Shown in pieces: positions 1 through 7,708 of a DNA stretch of 64,000 nucleotides (position 1 is the stretch's first letter; every line of letters starts with the position of its first letter). A program made the position numbers and the translations under genes. The stretch lies in assembly GCA_004558805.1 (NCBI GenBank), contig SFDE01000005.1, forward strand, positions 1 to 64,000, read 5' to 3'. The stretch is from Faecalibacterium prausnitzii. Its GTDB lineage: Bacteria > Bacillota > Clostridia > Oscillospirales > Ruminococcaceae. The notes under the pieces were generated by a model that searched no databases, was not told the DNA's origin, and worked only from the letters and a program-made list of their open reading frames with translations.

Positions 1-1580
1 TCGCCCTCCTCACGGAGGGCGTGGATAGAAATTTTTACGAATCTTTGGCGCAGAATCGATTAAAGGGTCGCCCTCCTCACGGAGGGCGTGGATAGAAATC
101 CCTGCCGACTTAGAAGATTTTCCAAAATCCGTCAGTCGCCCTCCTCACGGAGGGCGTGGATAGAAATGGTTCGGTTTTTAAACCAAACCACCAACGCATA
201 TGTCGCCCTCCTCACGGAGGGCGTGGATAGAAATCGGAATAATACCCAGTTCTGGCGGGGCTACCTCAGTCGCCCTCCTCACGGAGGGCGTGGATAGAAA
301 TTGCAGCTGCTGGTACAGCGTTCCATTTTGCTGCACGTCGCCCTCCTCACGGAGGGCGTGGATAGAAATTGGTACCGCTTGTGCTATCTGTATCTGTCCC
401 ATGGTCGCCCTCCTCACGGAGGGCGTGGATAGAAATATTATTTCTTGTTCTCCGTACATTGTGACCGGTAAGTCGCCCTCCTCACGGAGGGCGTGGATAG
501 AAATTATGCTCCGGTAGCTCAACTGGTAGAGCAGCAGCGTCGCCCTCCTCACGGAGGGCGTGGATAGAAATCACGGGGTCAAGATTGATGGTAAGGATCA
601 TTACTGTCGCCCTCCTCACGGAGGGCGTGGATAGAAATTGGGTATCAGCATTGATTAAGCCACCAACACGATTGTCGCCCTCCTCACGGAGGGCGTGGAT
701 AGAAATTTGCTTTCGCCGATCCAGGCGTAGCATTTTGCCGTCGCCCTCCTCACGGAGGGCGTGGATAGAAATTGCTTTTGAGCAGTTTTTCTGCATGAAG
801 AAGCACGTCGCCCTCCTCACGGAGGGCGTGGATAGAAATGGGCAGGTGGACCAGAAGCAGCGGGAGACGATGCGTCGCCCTCCTCACGGAGGGCGTGGAT
901 AGAAATTCCCCCCGGTAGTCTATCGCCTCCTGTAGGGTCAGTCGCCCTCCTCACGGAGGGCGTGGATAGAAATATGGACAGGATAAAAGCCGCTGTAAAC
1001 GCTTGTGCGTCGCCCTCCTCACGGAGGGCGTGGATAGAAATGTATTCCCTCCAATTTTCACCGATTGCAAGCGCTGTCGCCCTCCTCACGGAGGGCGTGG
1101 ATAGAAATTTTTTCGGTCATTTACCCTCCCGAAGACGGGTCAGTCGCCCTCCTCACGGAGGGCGTGGATAGAAATCACGATGTCCATGCCTGCCGCCCTC
1201 CTTAATCACGTCGCCCTCCTCACGGAGGGCGTGGATAGAAATTCCCGCCGGTCCTCGCTCTCATGCAGCCCGCCCGGGTCGCCCTCCTCACGGAGGGCGT
1301 GGATAGAAATCAGTACAGTGTAAAACTACCGGAACCACAGGCAACGTCGCCTTCCTCACGGAGGGCGTGGATAGAAATTATGTGGCGGCGATACATGGTT
1401 TCGTTGCCTTCTGTCGCCCTCCTCACGGAGGGCGTGGATAGAAATAGTTATACGCAATTGCCAAGGCAATTGACGTGCAGGTCGCCCTCCTCACGGAGGG
1501 CGTGGATAGAAATCTGCAGGTTCTCTTTTCCGTCTTTGTCTTTGGTCGTCGCCCTCCTCACGGAGGGCGTGGATAGAAAT
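1..1580 (+). CRISPR. CRISPR array, type I-C-like, truncated at the left edge
   Basis: Twenty-four copies of a 33-bp repeat alternate with 23 different spacers of 33-35 bp. The first copy lacks its first base because the window starts inside it. The repeat begins GTCGCCCTCC, ends GTGGATAGAAAT, and contains arms CGCCCTCC and GGAGGGCG around a TCAC loop, the hairpin and 3' handle typical of type I-C repeats. That family is normally transcribed in this orientation with the leader on the 5' side, so the leader and cas genes should lie left of the window and the right end should hold the oldest spacers. Only the repeat at 1346-1378 differs (C to T at position 7, still a wobble pair), which fits a leader-distal end. 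No cas gene is in the window. Type and direction are inferred from the repeat alone. Confidence 0.97.
505..538 (+). other. CRISPR spacer matching the 5' half of a tRNA gene
   Basis: This 34-bp spacer reads as a tRNA 5' half after two leading bases: 7-nt acceptor strand GCTCCGG, TA at positions 8-9, D-stem GCTC, D-loop AACTGGTA, D-stem GAGC, A26, then GCAGC as the start of an anticodon stem. It breaks off before the anticodon, so the amino acid cannot be read. It does not match either tRNA in this window. A tRNA carried by a phage or plasmid is the simplest source; a host tRNA would make it self-targeting. Confidence 0.8.
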
Positions 1581-1627
1581 CTGTCGTGGTGATTTGGTTT
1601 CTCTGCGATTCCATGTTGCCCCCCTTT

Positions 1628-1774
1628 GCGGACAGCGAGACTCTTGCCAACAGCCTTACCGGGGTCAACCAGACCGCCGGTAAATTGCAGATCGCCTAGA
1701 TGGACGAAATGGGCTGCCGGTTCGTGGAGACCACCTCCCACGGCGGGGCACGTCCCAGCCATGCAGCGTGGCAG
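1628..1774 (+). pseudogene. Fragment of a phage minor capsid protein 2 gene
   Basis: This frame encodes a stretch ending in VETTSHGGARPSHAAWQ, which resembles the conserved H-x-GARPSHA-x-WQ core of phage minor capsid protein 2 (Phage_min_cap2). An in-frame TAG at 1697-1699 interrupts it, and right after the WQ codons similarity moves to another frame. There is no plausible start upstream, because the CRISPR array ends only about 50 bp away. It is a decayed piece of a phage head gene, probably joined to the next open frame by a deletion. The family assignment is from memory of the motif. Confidence 0.6.
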
Positions 1775-2327
1775 CGGCGGTCCCTCCGGGCAAAACGGCG
1801 AGACTGTTCGCAAGTTTCTGGGAAAAGTCGATTTGAAAGACACCCAGCAAGTGGAAGCCCTCAAGGATTCTTTCTGCAGCAAGTACGCCAGTTCCAAAGT
1901 TGAGAATATGATGGTCATCACAAAAGATGGCGAAGTCCATTATATGACCGACAACAATCCCAGAGGGGTTGACTGTTCGTATCTGGGTGGTAAACTGAAA
2001 GGAAGCTACAACATCCACACGCACCCGCCTGAAACAACGCAGTATTCCTTCAGCACCGATACAGATATCCCGGCAGCATTTGCCGACGGAACCCGGATCA
2101 TGGAAGCTGTGGACTGCAAATACAGGTATCAATTTGCTGTTCTGCGAGAAATCACCTTTGAGCAGTGGGAAACCGTGTATGAGGAAGTTCGTGAGGAACA
2201 GAACGCCGTGATGGCAAGCCGTGGCTATGGATTCGATGACTACGAAGAAAACATCCAGCACGTCATTATTGACGAAACCTGCCGTCGGCTTGGTTTGAAA
2301 TGCTACCACAGGGAGAAGCGGAAATGA
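1761..2327 (+). pseudogene. Phage-derived protein with JAB/MPN-like metalloprotease motif, probably N-terminally truncated
   Basis: The open frame from an ATG at 1761 encodes 188 residues and remains open upstream to a TTG at 1626, but that N-terminal part overlaps the capsid relic and does not look like protein. No ribosome binding site precedes 1761. Near residue 86 it has HTHPPETTQYSFSTDTD, resembling the H-x-H-P ... S/T-x-x-D zinc motif of JAB/MPN+ peptidases, with a glutamate about 40 residues upstream in VENMMVI. Such domains occur at the C-terminus of phage head proteins and effectors. The stop overlaps the next gene's start (ATGA). It is best read as a truncated remnant of a phage head-module protein; activity is unproven. 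Confidence 0.5.
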
Positions 2328-2521
2328 GTTACACACTGGAACAGATAGATCAGCTTACTAAGAAAAGCGTTCGGCGAGAACGTTCCCTTGTTGCTGAGTA
2401 TAAACGCACCCACTCTGTTCCCAGCAGAGGAATTATTTCCACGCCTGAAATTGATGCCGAACGAGCCGAACAGAAGCGTCTGTACGGTGAATACCTCAAA
2501 GCCCTTGCCAATAAGGATTAA
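2324..2521 (+). CDS. Small charged protein of a phage remnant
   Basis: A 65-residue protein rich in Lys, Arg and Glu, starting at an ATG that overlaps the upstream stop by four bases, so translation is probably coupled. GGGAGA lies about 8 bases before the start. It is predicted to be mostly helical (LEQIDQLTKKSVRRERSL and ERAEQKRLYGEYLKALANKD). A strong terminator follows at once. I do not recognise a family. Its position directly behind a decayed phage head gene suggests phage origin. Confidence 0.6.
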   Translation: MSYTLEQIDQLTKKSVRRERSLVAEYKRTHSVPSRGIISTPEIDAERAEQKRLYGEYLKALANKD

Positions 2522-2551
2522 ACCACCCTCCACCCGGACGGTGGTTTTTGT
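2520..2551 (+). terminator. Intrinsic terminator after the phage remnant
   Basis: AAACCACC (2520-2527) pairs with GGTGGTTT (2540-2547) around a 12-nt loop, followed by a T-rich tract. It overlaps the stop codon of the 65-residue gene. Confidence 0.8.
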
Positions 2552-2574
2552 TTGCCTACAAAAACAATTCTCAT

Positions 2575-2635
2575 TAACGGAAATGCCCTGTTTCCGTTAC
2601 TATCAACCACGATGCACACGCACCGTGGTTTTTTT
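2575..2635 (+). repeat. Two further hairpins before tRNA-Trp
   Basis: TAACGGAAA (2575-2583) and TTTCCGTTA (2591-2599) form a perfect 9-bp inverted repeat with a 7-nt loop. AACCACG (2605-2611) and CGTGGTT (2624-2630), followed by a run of T, form a second terminator-like stem. With the terminator at 2520 that makes three hairpins in about 115 bp, isolating the tRNA from read-through. Confidence 0.65.
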
Positions 2636-2637
2636 AT

Positions 2638-2713
2638 ACCGTTTTAGCTCAGTTGGCAGAGCGCCGGTCTCCAAAACCGGATGCCGCAGGTCCGAGTCCT
2701 GCAAACGGTGCCA
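2638..2713 (+). tRNA. trnW: tRNA-Trp (anticodon CCA)
   Basis: A complete cloverleaf. Acceptor ACCGTTT (2638-2644) pairs with AAACGGT (2703-2709); the D-stem is GCTC/GAGC, the anticodon loop CTCCAAA gives anticodon CCA, the T-loop is present, the discriminator is G, and the 3' CCA is encoded. Three hairpins lie upstream. The sequence reads UGG and belongs to the host or to the adjacent phage remnant. Confidence 0.95.
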
Positions 2714-2809
2714 TCGCAGAGGGCAGTGCGTACCCTGCCCACGACCGGATGCAGACGGAGAACTGCGTTACCAAACCGCAGGTCTACTCACAGAAAGGAG
2801 TTTTCCACC

Positions 2810-2863
2810 ATGAGCAGAGCGAACACGGGCGTAAGTGCAAATCAAATCGTAGGACTTTTCTAA
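2810..2863 (+). CDS. Possible 17-residue peptide
   Basis: ATG at 2810 follows a good AAAGGAG at 2794-2800 with 9-base spacing and opens a frame of 17 codons (MSRANTGVSANQIVGLF) closed by TAA. Between tRNA-Trp and this frame are two small hairpins (GGGCAG/CTGCCC and CTGCG/CGCAG). It could be a real small peptide, a leader peptide, or the surviving N-terminus of a deleted gene. Only the ribosome binding site supports it. Confidence 0.35.
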   Translation: MSRANTGVSANQIVGLF

Positions 2864-2908
2864 AAAATAATAGCCAGCGGTCAGAATAAGATCCAACTGC
2901 TGGCTATT
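2862..2908 (-). terminator. Intrinsic terminator of the Sel1-repeat gene
   Basis: AATAGCCAGC (2869-2878) pairs with GCTGGCTATT (2899-2908). On the minus strand the stem is followed by a run of T (complement of the A-run at 2863-2868), placing it 58 bp after the stop at 2966. It may also stop plus-strand transcription weakly. Confidence 0.75.
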
Positions 2909-2965
2909 TGTGTTATACAATTATTCTTTTACAGAGCCTGCGCAGAAACCGTCTCTTCCTTCCCC

Positions 2966-3784
2966 TCACATCTCGACCCATTCATAGGTGGGCAGGGTTG
3001 CCTGCAGCCGTTTGCGGGTCTCTGCCTGTCTTTTGATGACCCGGTCGTAGCAGTTCCGGATCAGGAAATCCCCCTGTTCCAGACGGGTAAAGAACAGTCG
3101 TTCCGCCTTCTGATAATATTCCAGTGCTTTCTTATCGTCCACCTGGGTGCCGATGCCCGAAAAATAACAGTCTCCCAGCCGCATCATCACATCCGCACCT
3201 ACAAGGGGCAGGGCGGCTTCGGTCATGGTCTCTTCGCATCGCCGGTAGATACAGAACGCCTCCGCCTCGTTTTGGGGGATGTAATAGCCGTTGCGGTACA
3301 TATCGCCGATCTTGTACAGGGACCGGATATGACCATCAAAAGCACCCAGAGCAAAGTAATGGAATGCCTTTTCGTAGTCTACCGGCGTATCCCTGCCGTA
3401 GTAGTAACAGTAGCCCAGATTTTCCTGTGCCTGCCTGCATCCGCCCTCTGCAGCGATCGTATAATAGTGCACCGCCTTCCGGTAGCTCTGCTCCCCGACG
3501 CGTCCGGTATAGTACATAGCACCCATGTTGCACGCTGCATCCGGGTTGCCTTCTTTTACCTGTTCTTCATAGGTCTCCATCAGGAAGGCTGCCACGGAGG
3601 GAAAAAGCTGCTTTGCTCCGTCTGCCTCGCACAGAAGATCTGCGATCTCGCATTCACAGCCGAATACCGCCCCGGTTTCCAGATTGATAAAGTTCCGGAT
3701 GATCCTGCCCGTCTCCGGGTATTCCTTCTCCGGGAGCTTTTCCAGGATCCCGCTGAGTGCCTCAAACAATCTTTTCTCTGTCAT
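2966..3784 (-). CDS. Sel1-like repeat (SLR) protein
   Basis: A 272-residue soluble protein. The central part holds three to four tandem Sel1-like helical repeats with the usual A-x-x-x-L/M-G-x-x-Y-x-x-G pattern (CNMGAMYYTGRVGEQSYRKA, QENLGYCYYYGRDTPVDYEKA, YKIGDMYRNGYYIPQNEAEA, MRLGDCYFSGIGTQVDDKKA). Such repeats scaffold protein-protein contacts. There is no signal peptide or membrane segment. The start at 3784 is chosen because GGAGG lies 6 bases upstream; the frame stays open 17 codons further without a ribosome binding site. Its partner is unknown and it stands alone between terminators. Confidence 0.85.
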   Translation of the reverse strand: MTEKRLFEALSGILEKLPEKEYPETGRIIRNFINLETGAVFGCECEIADLLCEADGAKQLFPSVAAFLMETYEEQVKEGNPDAACNMGAMYYTGRVGEQSYRKAVHYYTIAAEGGCRQAQENLGYCYYYGRDTPVDYEKAFHYFALGAFDGHIRSLYKIGDMYRNGYYIPQNEAEAFCIYRRCEETMTEAALPLVGADVMMRLGDCYFSGIGTQVDDKKALEYYQKAERLFFTRLEQGDFLIRNCYDRVIKRQAETRKRLQATLPTYEWVEM

Positions 3785-3946
3785 GATTTCCTCCTGACCC
3801 GGTGTTGACAATACGTTGCAGCAAAACAGGGGCAAAGAGCCGCTGCATGCACTGCACCCGCCGGGGGCTGCTGCATTCCGTGGCTCTTCCCTTTCCTGCC
3901 GCCTTATTCTACAAAAAGAATCGTCCTATAAAGCACCCTTTTGCTC

Positions 3947-4810
3947 TTATATCCGGTTTTTGGGCTGGTACTGCATACTGGAAACATTGTAGATGGTGAC
4001 GAACGCCTTGGGGTCCTCCCGATTGATGAAGGTCATCAGTTTCTGGTACTCGCTTTTGTCCACGATGGTGATGATCTCGTTGTGCTTTTCAAAATTGTAG
4101 GCACCGATCGCCTCATACATGGTGGCTCCGCTGTGAAGGTCCTCGATGATGAACTTCCGGACTGCCTCCTCCTTTTCGGTGATGATGCAGACCCGGCGCT
4201 TGATGCTGTTGTCAAAAATGAAATGGTCCAGGACCATTCCATTGAAATAGGTGCCCAGAATACTCAGGATCACTGTCTTTTTGTCGTAGACCAGGGCTGC
4301 GGAAAGTGCCACGCACATTCCGGACAGGGACATTGCCTTTCCCAGTTCCATGTGCAGGTACTTGTTCATGATCTTTGCCACGATGTCCAGCCCGCCGGAG
4401 GATGCGTTCCGGTTGAACAGGATGCTCAGACCGATGCTCACCACCAGAATATAGCAGAGCACATCCAGTTCCTGACTGTCGGTCATGGAGCCGGCGTCCG
4501 GGAACAGCTTTTCAAAGAGTCCCAGAAATACCGGCAGCATCACGCTGGTGTAAACGGTCTTGAAACCAAATTCTTTCCCGCAGGTGAAGAAACCGATGAT
4601 CAAGAGCACCACGTTCAGCACCATGGTGATGGCAGACAGGGGCAGCGGCACAAAGTTAGAAAGCACGATGCCCAAACCGGAAATGCTGCTGACGGATGTG
4701 TGGCTGGGCACCAGAAAAAAATAGACCGCTGCTGCAATGATTGCCACCGCCCCGGTCAGGATCAGGGTCTCTTTGACAAGTCCTTTGTAATTCAGCTTTT
4801 TGGTTACCAT
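3947..4810 (-). CDS. YitT family membrane protein (DUF2179 C-terminus)
   Basis: A 287-residue protein with five to six hydrophobic segments in the first 200 residues (for example ETLILTGAVAIIAAAVYFFL and AITMVLNVVLLIIGFF) and a soluble C-terminal domain of about 80 residues (RRVCIITEKEEAVRKFIIED ... GAYNFEKHNEIITIVDK), which matches the YitT_membrane plus DUF2179 architecture. The SSGGLDI motif near residue 140 is typical. The function is unknown; paralogues are thought to be transporters. GGAGG lies 9 bases before the ATG. It has its own unit upstream of the Sel1 gene. Confidence 0.9.
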   Translation of the reverse strand: MVTKKLNYKGLVKETLILTGAVAIIAAAVYFFLVPSHTSVSSISGLGIVLSNFVPLPLSAITMVLNVVLLIIGFFTCGKEFGFKTVYTSVMLPVFLGLFEKLFPDAGSMTDSQELDVLCYILVVSIGLSILFNRNASSGGLDIVAKIMNKYLHMELGKAMSLSGMCVALSAALVYDKKTVILSILGTYFNGMVLDHFIFDNSIKRRVCIITEKEEAVRKFIIEDLHSGATMYEAIGAYNFEKHNEIITIVDKSEYQKLMTFINREDPKAFVTIYNVSSMQYQPKNRI

Positions 4811-4887
4811 CTCTGTTCCTCCAAAGTTTGTTGCATCCAGTATACCATGCTTTTCGTCTGCAGGAAAGCTCCTGCCGCCGCAAAAAG

Positions 4888-4935
4888 AAAAAACCGCAAA
4901 CTCAAACGCTTTCCAGCGCAGATTTGCGGTTTTTT
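4888..4935 (-). terminator. Intrinsic terminator of tRNA-Thr
   Basis: The arms AAAAAACCGCAAA (4888-4900) and TTTGCGGTTTTTT (from 4923) form a long stem that ends in a U-run on the minus strand, directly after the CCA of the tRNA gene. Confidence 0.85.
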
Positions 4936-5010
4936 GGAGCTACTGACCTGATTCGAACAGGCGACCTGCTCATTACGAGTGAGCTGCTCTACCAGCTGAG
5001 CCACAGTAGC
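4935..5010 (-). tRNA. trnT: tRNA-Thr (anticodon CGT)
   Basis: A complete cloverleaf on the minus strand: acceptor GCTACTG pairs with CAGTAGC, the D-stem is GCTC/GAGC, anticodon stem GCTCA/TGAGC encloses loop CTCGTAA (anticodon CGT, reading ACG), the T-loop is TTCGAAT, the discriminator T, and CCA is encoded at 4937-4935. Confidence 0.95.
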
Positions 5011-5059
5011 ATTTTCAGTCCTGCAACGTTTGGTATTTTACCATATTTCTCTGCGGCTG

Positions 5060-6148
5060 TCAAGTTTTTTCCGGTGGTTGCTTCCGGGGTAAAATTTCCC
5101 CGTTGCCGGGGCAAAGGCGGCACGCCAGTGCGCAGATGACCAGAAACACCAGCACTGCGCAATCCGGAGGCACCCTGTGTAGGGGCACTACCTGCCCGCT
5201 CATGGTGCTGAAGGTCTCCACCGCCTGTTCCGGAAGTCCCAGATAGAACAGCCCCAGCGAGAGGGGCAGGTGCAGCAGCCGTCCCACCAGAAGGGGTTTT
5301 AGAGAGATCTCCCGGGGGCAGATGGTGCGTACCTGCAGCAGCACAGACATCCCCTGCACGCTGAGTGCTGCGCAGCACAGGCTGCTGGCGGCAAGCCCGG
5401 TGCGGGAAGCATAGTCGCAGCCGGTACACACCTCCAGCAGCATGGCGGGCACTACCTGCCACGCCCCGGGCAGCAGCATCCCACAGCCTGCGGCAAGGAG
5501 CCGGAAATACAGCACGAAACCACATAGTTTCAGGTAGGTCACTGCTGCCTCCGCCACGATACGGTCCAGACCCGGAGGGTCTGCCGCTGCCGCAGGGGTC
5601 CCCGAAACCGGCACAGGGTGTGCCCTGCGCCCCAGACGATTCAGCAGCGCTGCAGTAAGATACCCTGCTCCCAGCTGTGCCGCAAACAGCCGAAGCCCCA
5701 GCGCCCGGCTGCGGAGCATCTGCTGCCCCACCGTAAGGATCACAAAGGAAGGTCCGGACAAGACGCATGCCGGCAGAAGCGCCGCTGCCTGTTCCGGGCT
5801 CAGTTCCCCGGTGCGGACGCTTTCTGCTGCCGCAGACGCTGCAGGGGCAAAGCCGCCCAACAGCCCCACCAGCAGCACGCCCCCCGCCCCAGAGCTGCGT
5901 ACACCGATCCACCCTGCCACCGGCTGCAGCAGCACCCCCAGCATCCTGCCGGCACCGCTGCGGACGAACAAGGAGGAAACGATGAGAAACGGAAACAGCG
6001 ACAGCAGCAGGCTGCCTCCGCAGAGGGAAAGCCCCTCCTGCAAGGTCCGGGCGCACTGCTCCGGTACCGCAAACAGCAAAAAGGTAGTGAATGCCGCCAG
6101 AAACAGAAATACAGCCCGCCGGAGCCGGAAAGTCTTATACATAGCCAT
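5060..6148 (-). CDS. ylbJ: Sporulation integral membrane protein YlbJ-like
   Basis: A 362-residue polytopic membrane protein of the nucleoside-recognition/YlbJ family. An N-terminal hydrophobic segment (AVFLFLAAFTTFLLFAVPE) is followed by EGLSLCGGSLLLSLFPFLIV and later GGFAPAASAAAESVRTGELS, the family's conserved loop. In Bacillus, YlbJ is made in the mother cell and needed for spore cortex formation. The start at 6148 is chosen because GGAGGGGGAGG precedes it; an in-frame ATG two codons later is possible. The frame runs far upstream without protein character. It is divergent from yqfC, sharing a 63-bp intergenic region, so the three genes may be co-regulated. It is somewhat shorter than the Bacillus protein (about 400). 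Confidence 0.85.
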   Translation of the reverse strand: MAMYKTFRLRRAVFLFLAAFTTFLLFAVPEQCARTLQEGLSLCGGSLLLSLFPFLIVSSLFVRSGAGRMLGVLLQPVAGWIGVRSSGAGGVLLVGLLGGFAPAASAAAESVRTGELSPEQAAALLPACVLSGPSFVILTVGQQMLRSRALGLRLFAAQLGAGYLTAALLNRLGRRAHPVPVSGTPAAAADPPGLDRIVAEAAVTYLKLCGFVLYFRLLAAGCGMLLPGAWQVVPAMLLEVCTGCDYASRTGLAASSLCCAALSVQGMSVLLQVRTICPREISLKPLLVGRLLHLPLSLGLFYLGLPEQAVETFSTMSGQVVPLHRVPPDCAVLVFLVICALACRLCPGNGEILPRKQPPEKT

Positions 6149-6211
6149 GCCCTCCCCCTCCATATATATGTAGAGGCTGCGGCTGACACTACAGGACGGG
6201 AGGGAGCGGAA

Positions 6212-6499
6212 ATGTCCCACAGGCAAAAAGGTCCCTGTGCCCTTTGCAGCTGGCTTGCCGCCCTGTTCCGTCAGCCGCCACGGGGGCTGTACCGGACACC
6301 GGCGGTGTACCAGAGCGGGGATCGGATGGAGATCCAGCATTTCCGGAAGATCCTTCTCTACGACGAGACCCGGCTCTGCGTCCAGCTGCCTCGGGGGCGG
6401 TTCACCGTATGGGGAGACCAGCTGCGGATCTGCGCCGTCACCACCCACCGGCTTACCCTGCAGGGGAAATTTACCCGCACCGAGCTTGAGGATGACTGA
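6212..6499 (+). CDS. yqfC: Sporulation protein YqfC (YabP/YqfC family)
   Basis: A 95-residue protein whose C-terminal two thirds (VYQSGDRMEIQHFRKILLYD ... TVWGDQLRICAVTTHRLTLQGKFT) fits the small beta-rich YabP/YqfC family: an I-E-x-F-K/R-x-I-L-x-Y-D segment and a G-x-x-L-x-I segment. It starts at ATG 6212 behind GGGAGCGGAA. yqfD follows 13 bp later, the same pair order as in Bacillus and Clostridium, where both are sigma-E-dependent. It is very GC-rich like its neighbours. Confidence 0.8.
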   Translation: MSHRQKGPCALCSWLAALFRQPPRGLYRTPAVYQSGDRMEIQHFRKILLYDETRLCVQLPRGRFTVWGDQLRICAVTTHRLTLQGKFTRTELEDD

Positions 6500-6512
6500 A
6501 GGAGGAACCGGT

Positions 6513-7655
6513 ATGGAAGCGGCAGACCTTTGGGCAGCGGTGGAGTTCACGGCACAAAACGGCAGCACCGAGGCACTGCTGTCCCATGCCGCACGGGAGG
6601 GGCTTCATCCCTATGCAGTGACCCCGGCACCCGGAGGCTTCCGGGGGCGTTGTGCAGCGTGGCGGTACCGGCGCTTTGCCGCACTGGCACACCGGCTCCA
6701 CGTGCGGCTGCGTCTGGGCAAAAGGCGGGGGCTGTTCTTTTGGCTCCGCCCCCTGCTGCGGCGCAGGGGGTTGTGGGTGGGGACCATACTTTTTCTCCCT
6801 CTGCTGCTCTGGAGCCAGAACCTTATATGGGCGGTAGATTACGGTCCTTTGAACCGGCAGCAGCAGCTGCAAGTCGCCGGTATCCTGCAACAGTGCCAGC
6901 TGCTGCCCGGCGCACAGGTGACCCAAGCAGCCCTCGCCCAAGGGCAATACGCCCTGCTGCAAAGCGGCGGATTTGTCTGGGCAAGTCTGAACTTTGCCAA
7001 GGGCAGACTTCGGGTGGAGGCAGCCGCCCCAGACCCGGAACCGGACATTGCCGCCGCCAGAATGCAGGGGCTCCGTGCCCGGTGCGCCGGGGTGGTGACG
7101 GCGGTGGAGCTTACCAGCGGCACACTGCTGGTAACCCCCGGGCAGCAGGTAGAAAAAGGGCAGGGTCTCATTGGCACAGCACGGAGCCGGAGGGACGGCA
7201 GCTTGATCTTTCAGCCCGCCGCAGGCAGGGTCACGGCACGGTTTGAATGGGAAAACCGCCAGCGGATCCCACTGGAAGAGACCCTTTCCCTGCCGGGAAG
7301 AAAGCGTGGGCTTTCTTTTCGCCTTTTCTTTAAAAACGATTTTTCTCCGTGTTTTCGTCTGTTTTATCTGCAAAGTGACAGTACTTTACAGCGTATTTTC
7401 TGGCTCCAGCCGGAGTTTTTGGGGCTGGCGCTCCCCTTTTCAATAGAGGAACGGACGCTCTATGAATTACAGCCCGGTCTCATCACCCGCACCGAGACAC
7501 AGGGGCTTGCACTGGCACGGATGCAGAGTCGAAAGGCGCTGTACGCCGCCTTTCCGGATGCCCGGATCCTTGCCCGCCGGGAGGACTGCCACACAGAGGG
7601 TACTACCCTGCAGTACACGGTGGTCTATACTGTAACGGCGGATATCTGCGATTGA
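6513..7655 (+). CDS. yqfD: Sporulation protein YqfD
   Basis: A 380-residue protein. The N-terminal region folds as a short soluble domain (residues 1-85), a single membrane segment follows (GLWVGTILFLPLLLWSQNLIW), and the rest is extracytoplasmic with a segment GVVTAVELTSGTLLVTPGQQ and the phrase VEKGQGLIG, a lipoyl/barrel-sandwich-like fold seen in YqfD. Family length is about 390-400. GGAGG lies 8 bases before the ATG. The codons for residues 262-300 (around 7300-7380) are markedly T-rich compared with the rest. phoH, the usual downstream neighbour in Bacillus, is absent; a bidirectional terminator follows. Confidence 0.82.
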   Translation: MEAADLWAAVEFTAQNGSTEALLSHAAREGLHPYAVTPAPGGFRGRCAAWRYRRFAALAHRLHVRLRLGKRRGLFFWLRPLLRRRGLWVGTILFLPLLLWSQNLIWAVDYGPLNRQQQLQVAGILQQCQLLPGAQVTQAALAQGQYALLQSGGFVWASLNFAKGRLRVEAAAPDPEPDIAAARMQGLRARCAGVVTAVELTSGTLLVTPGQQVEKGQGLIGTARSRRDGSLIFQPAAGRVTARFEWENRQRIPLEETLSLPGRKRGLSFRLFFKNDFSPCFRLFYLQSDSTLQRIFWLQPEFLGLALPFSIEERTLYELQPGLITRTETQGLALARMQSRKALYAAFPDARILARREDCHTEGTTLQYTVVYTVTADICD

Positions 7656-7656
7656 A

Positions 7657-7705
7657 AAAGCTCCCCGACAGGGACCGTATTCCCTGCCGGGGAGCTTTGC
7701 TTTTT
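7657..7705. terminator. Bidirectional terminator between yqfD and hslO
   Basis: AAAGCTCCCCG (7657-7667) pairs with CGGGGAGCTTT (7688-7698), extended by an inner ACAGGGA/TCCCTG pairing. It is flanked by A-rich and T-rich tracts, so it serves the convergent yqfD and hslO genes. Confidence 0.9.
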
Positions 7706-7708
7706 ATC

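Noticed and set aside
88..1592. Many open frames across the CRISPR array on both strands
   Set aside because: The 33-bp repeat has no stop in several frames, so frames are open by construction; none has a ribosome binding site.
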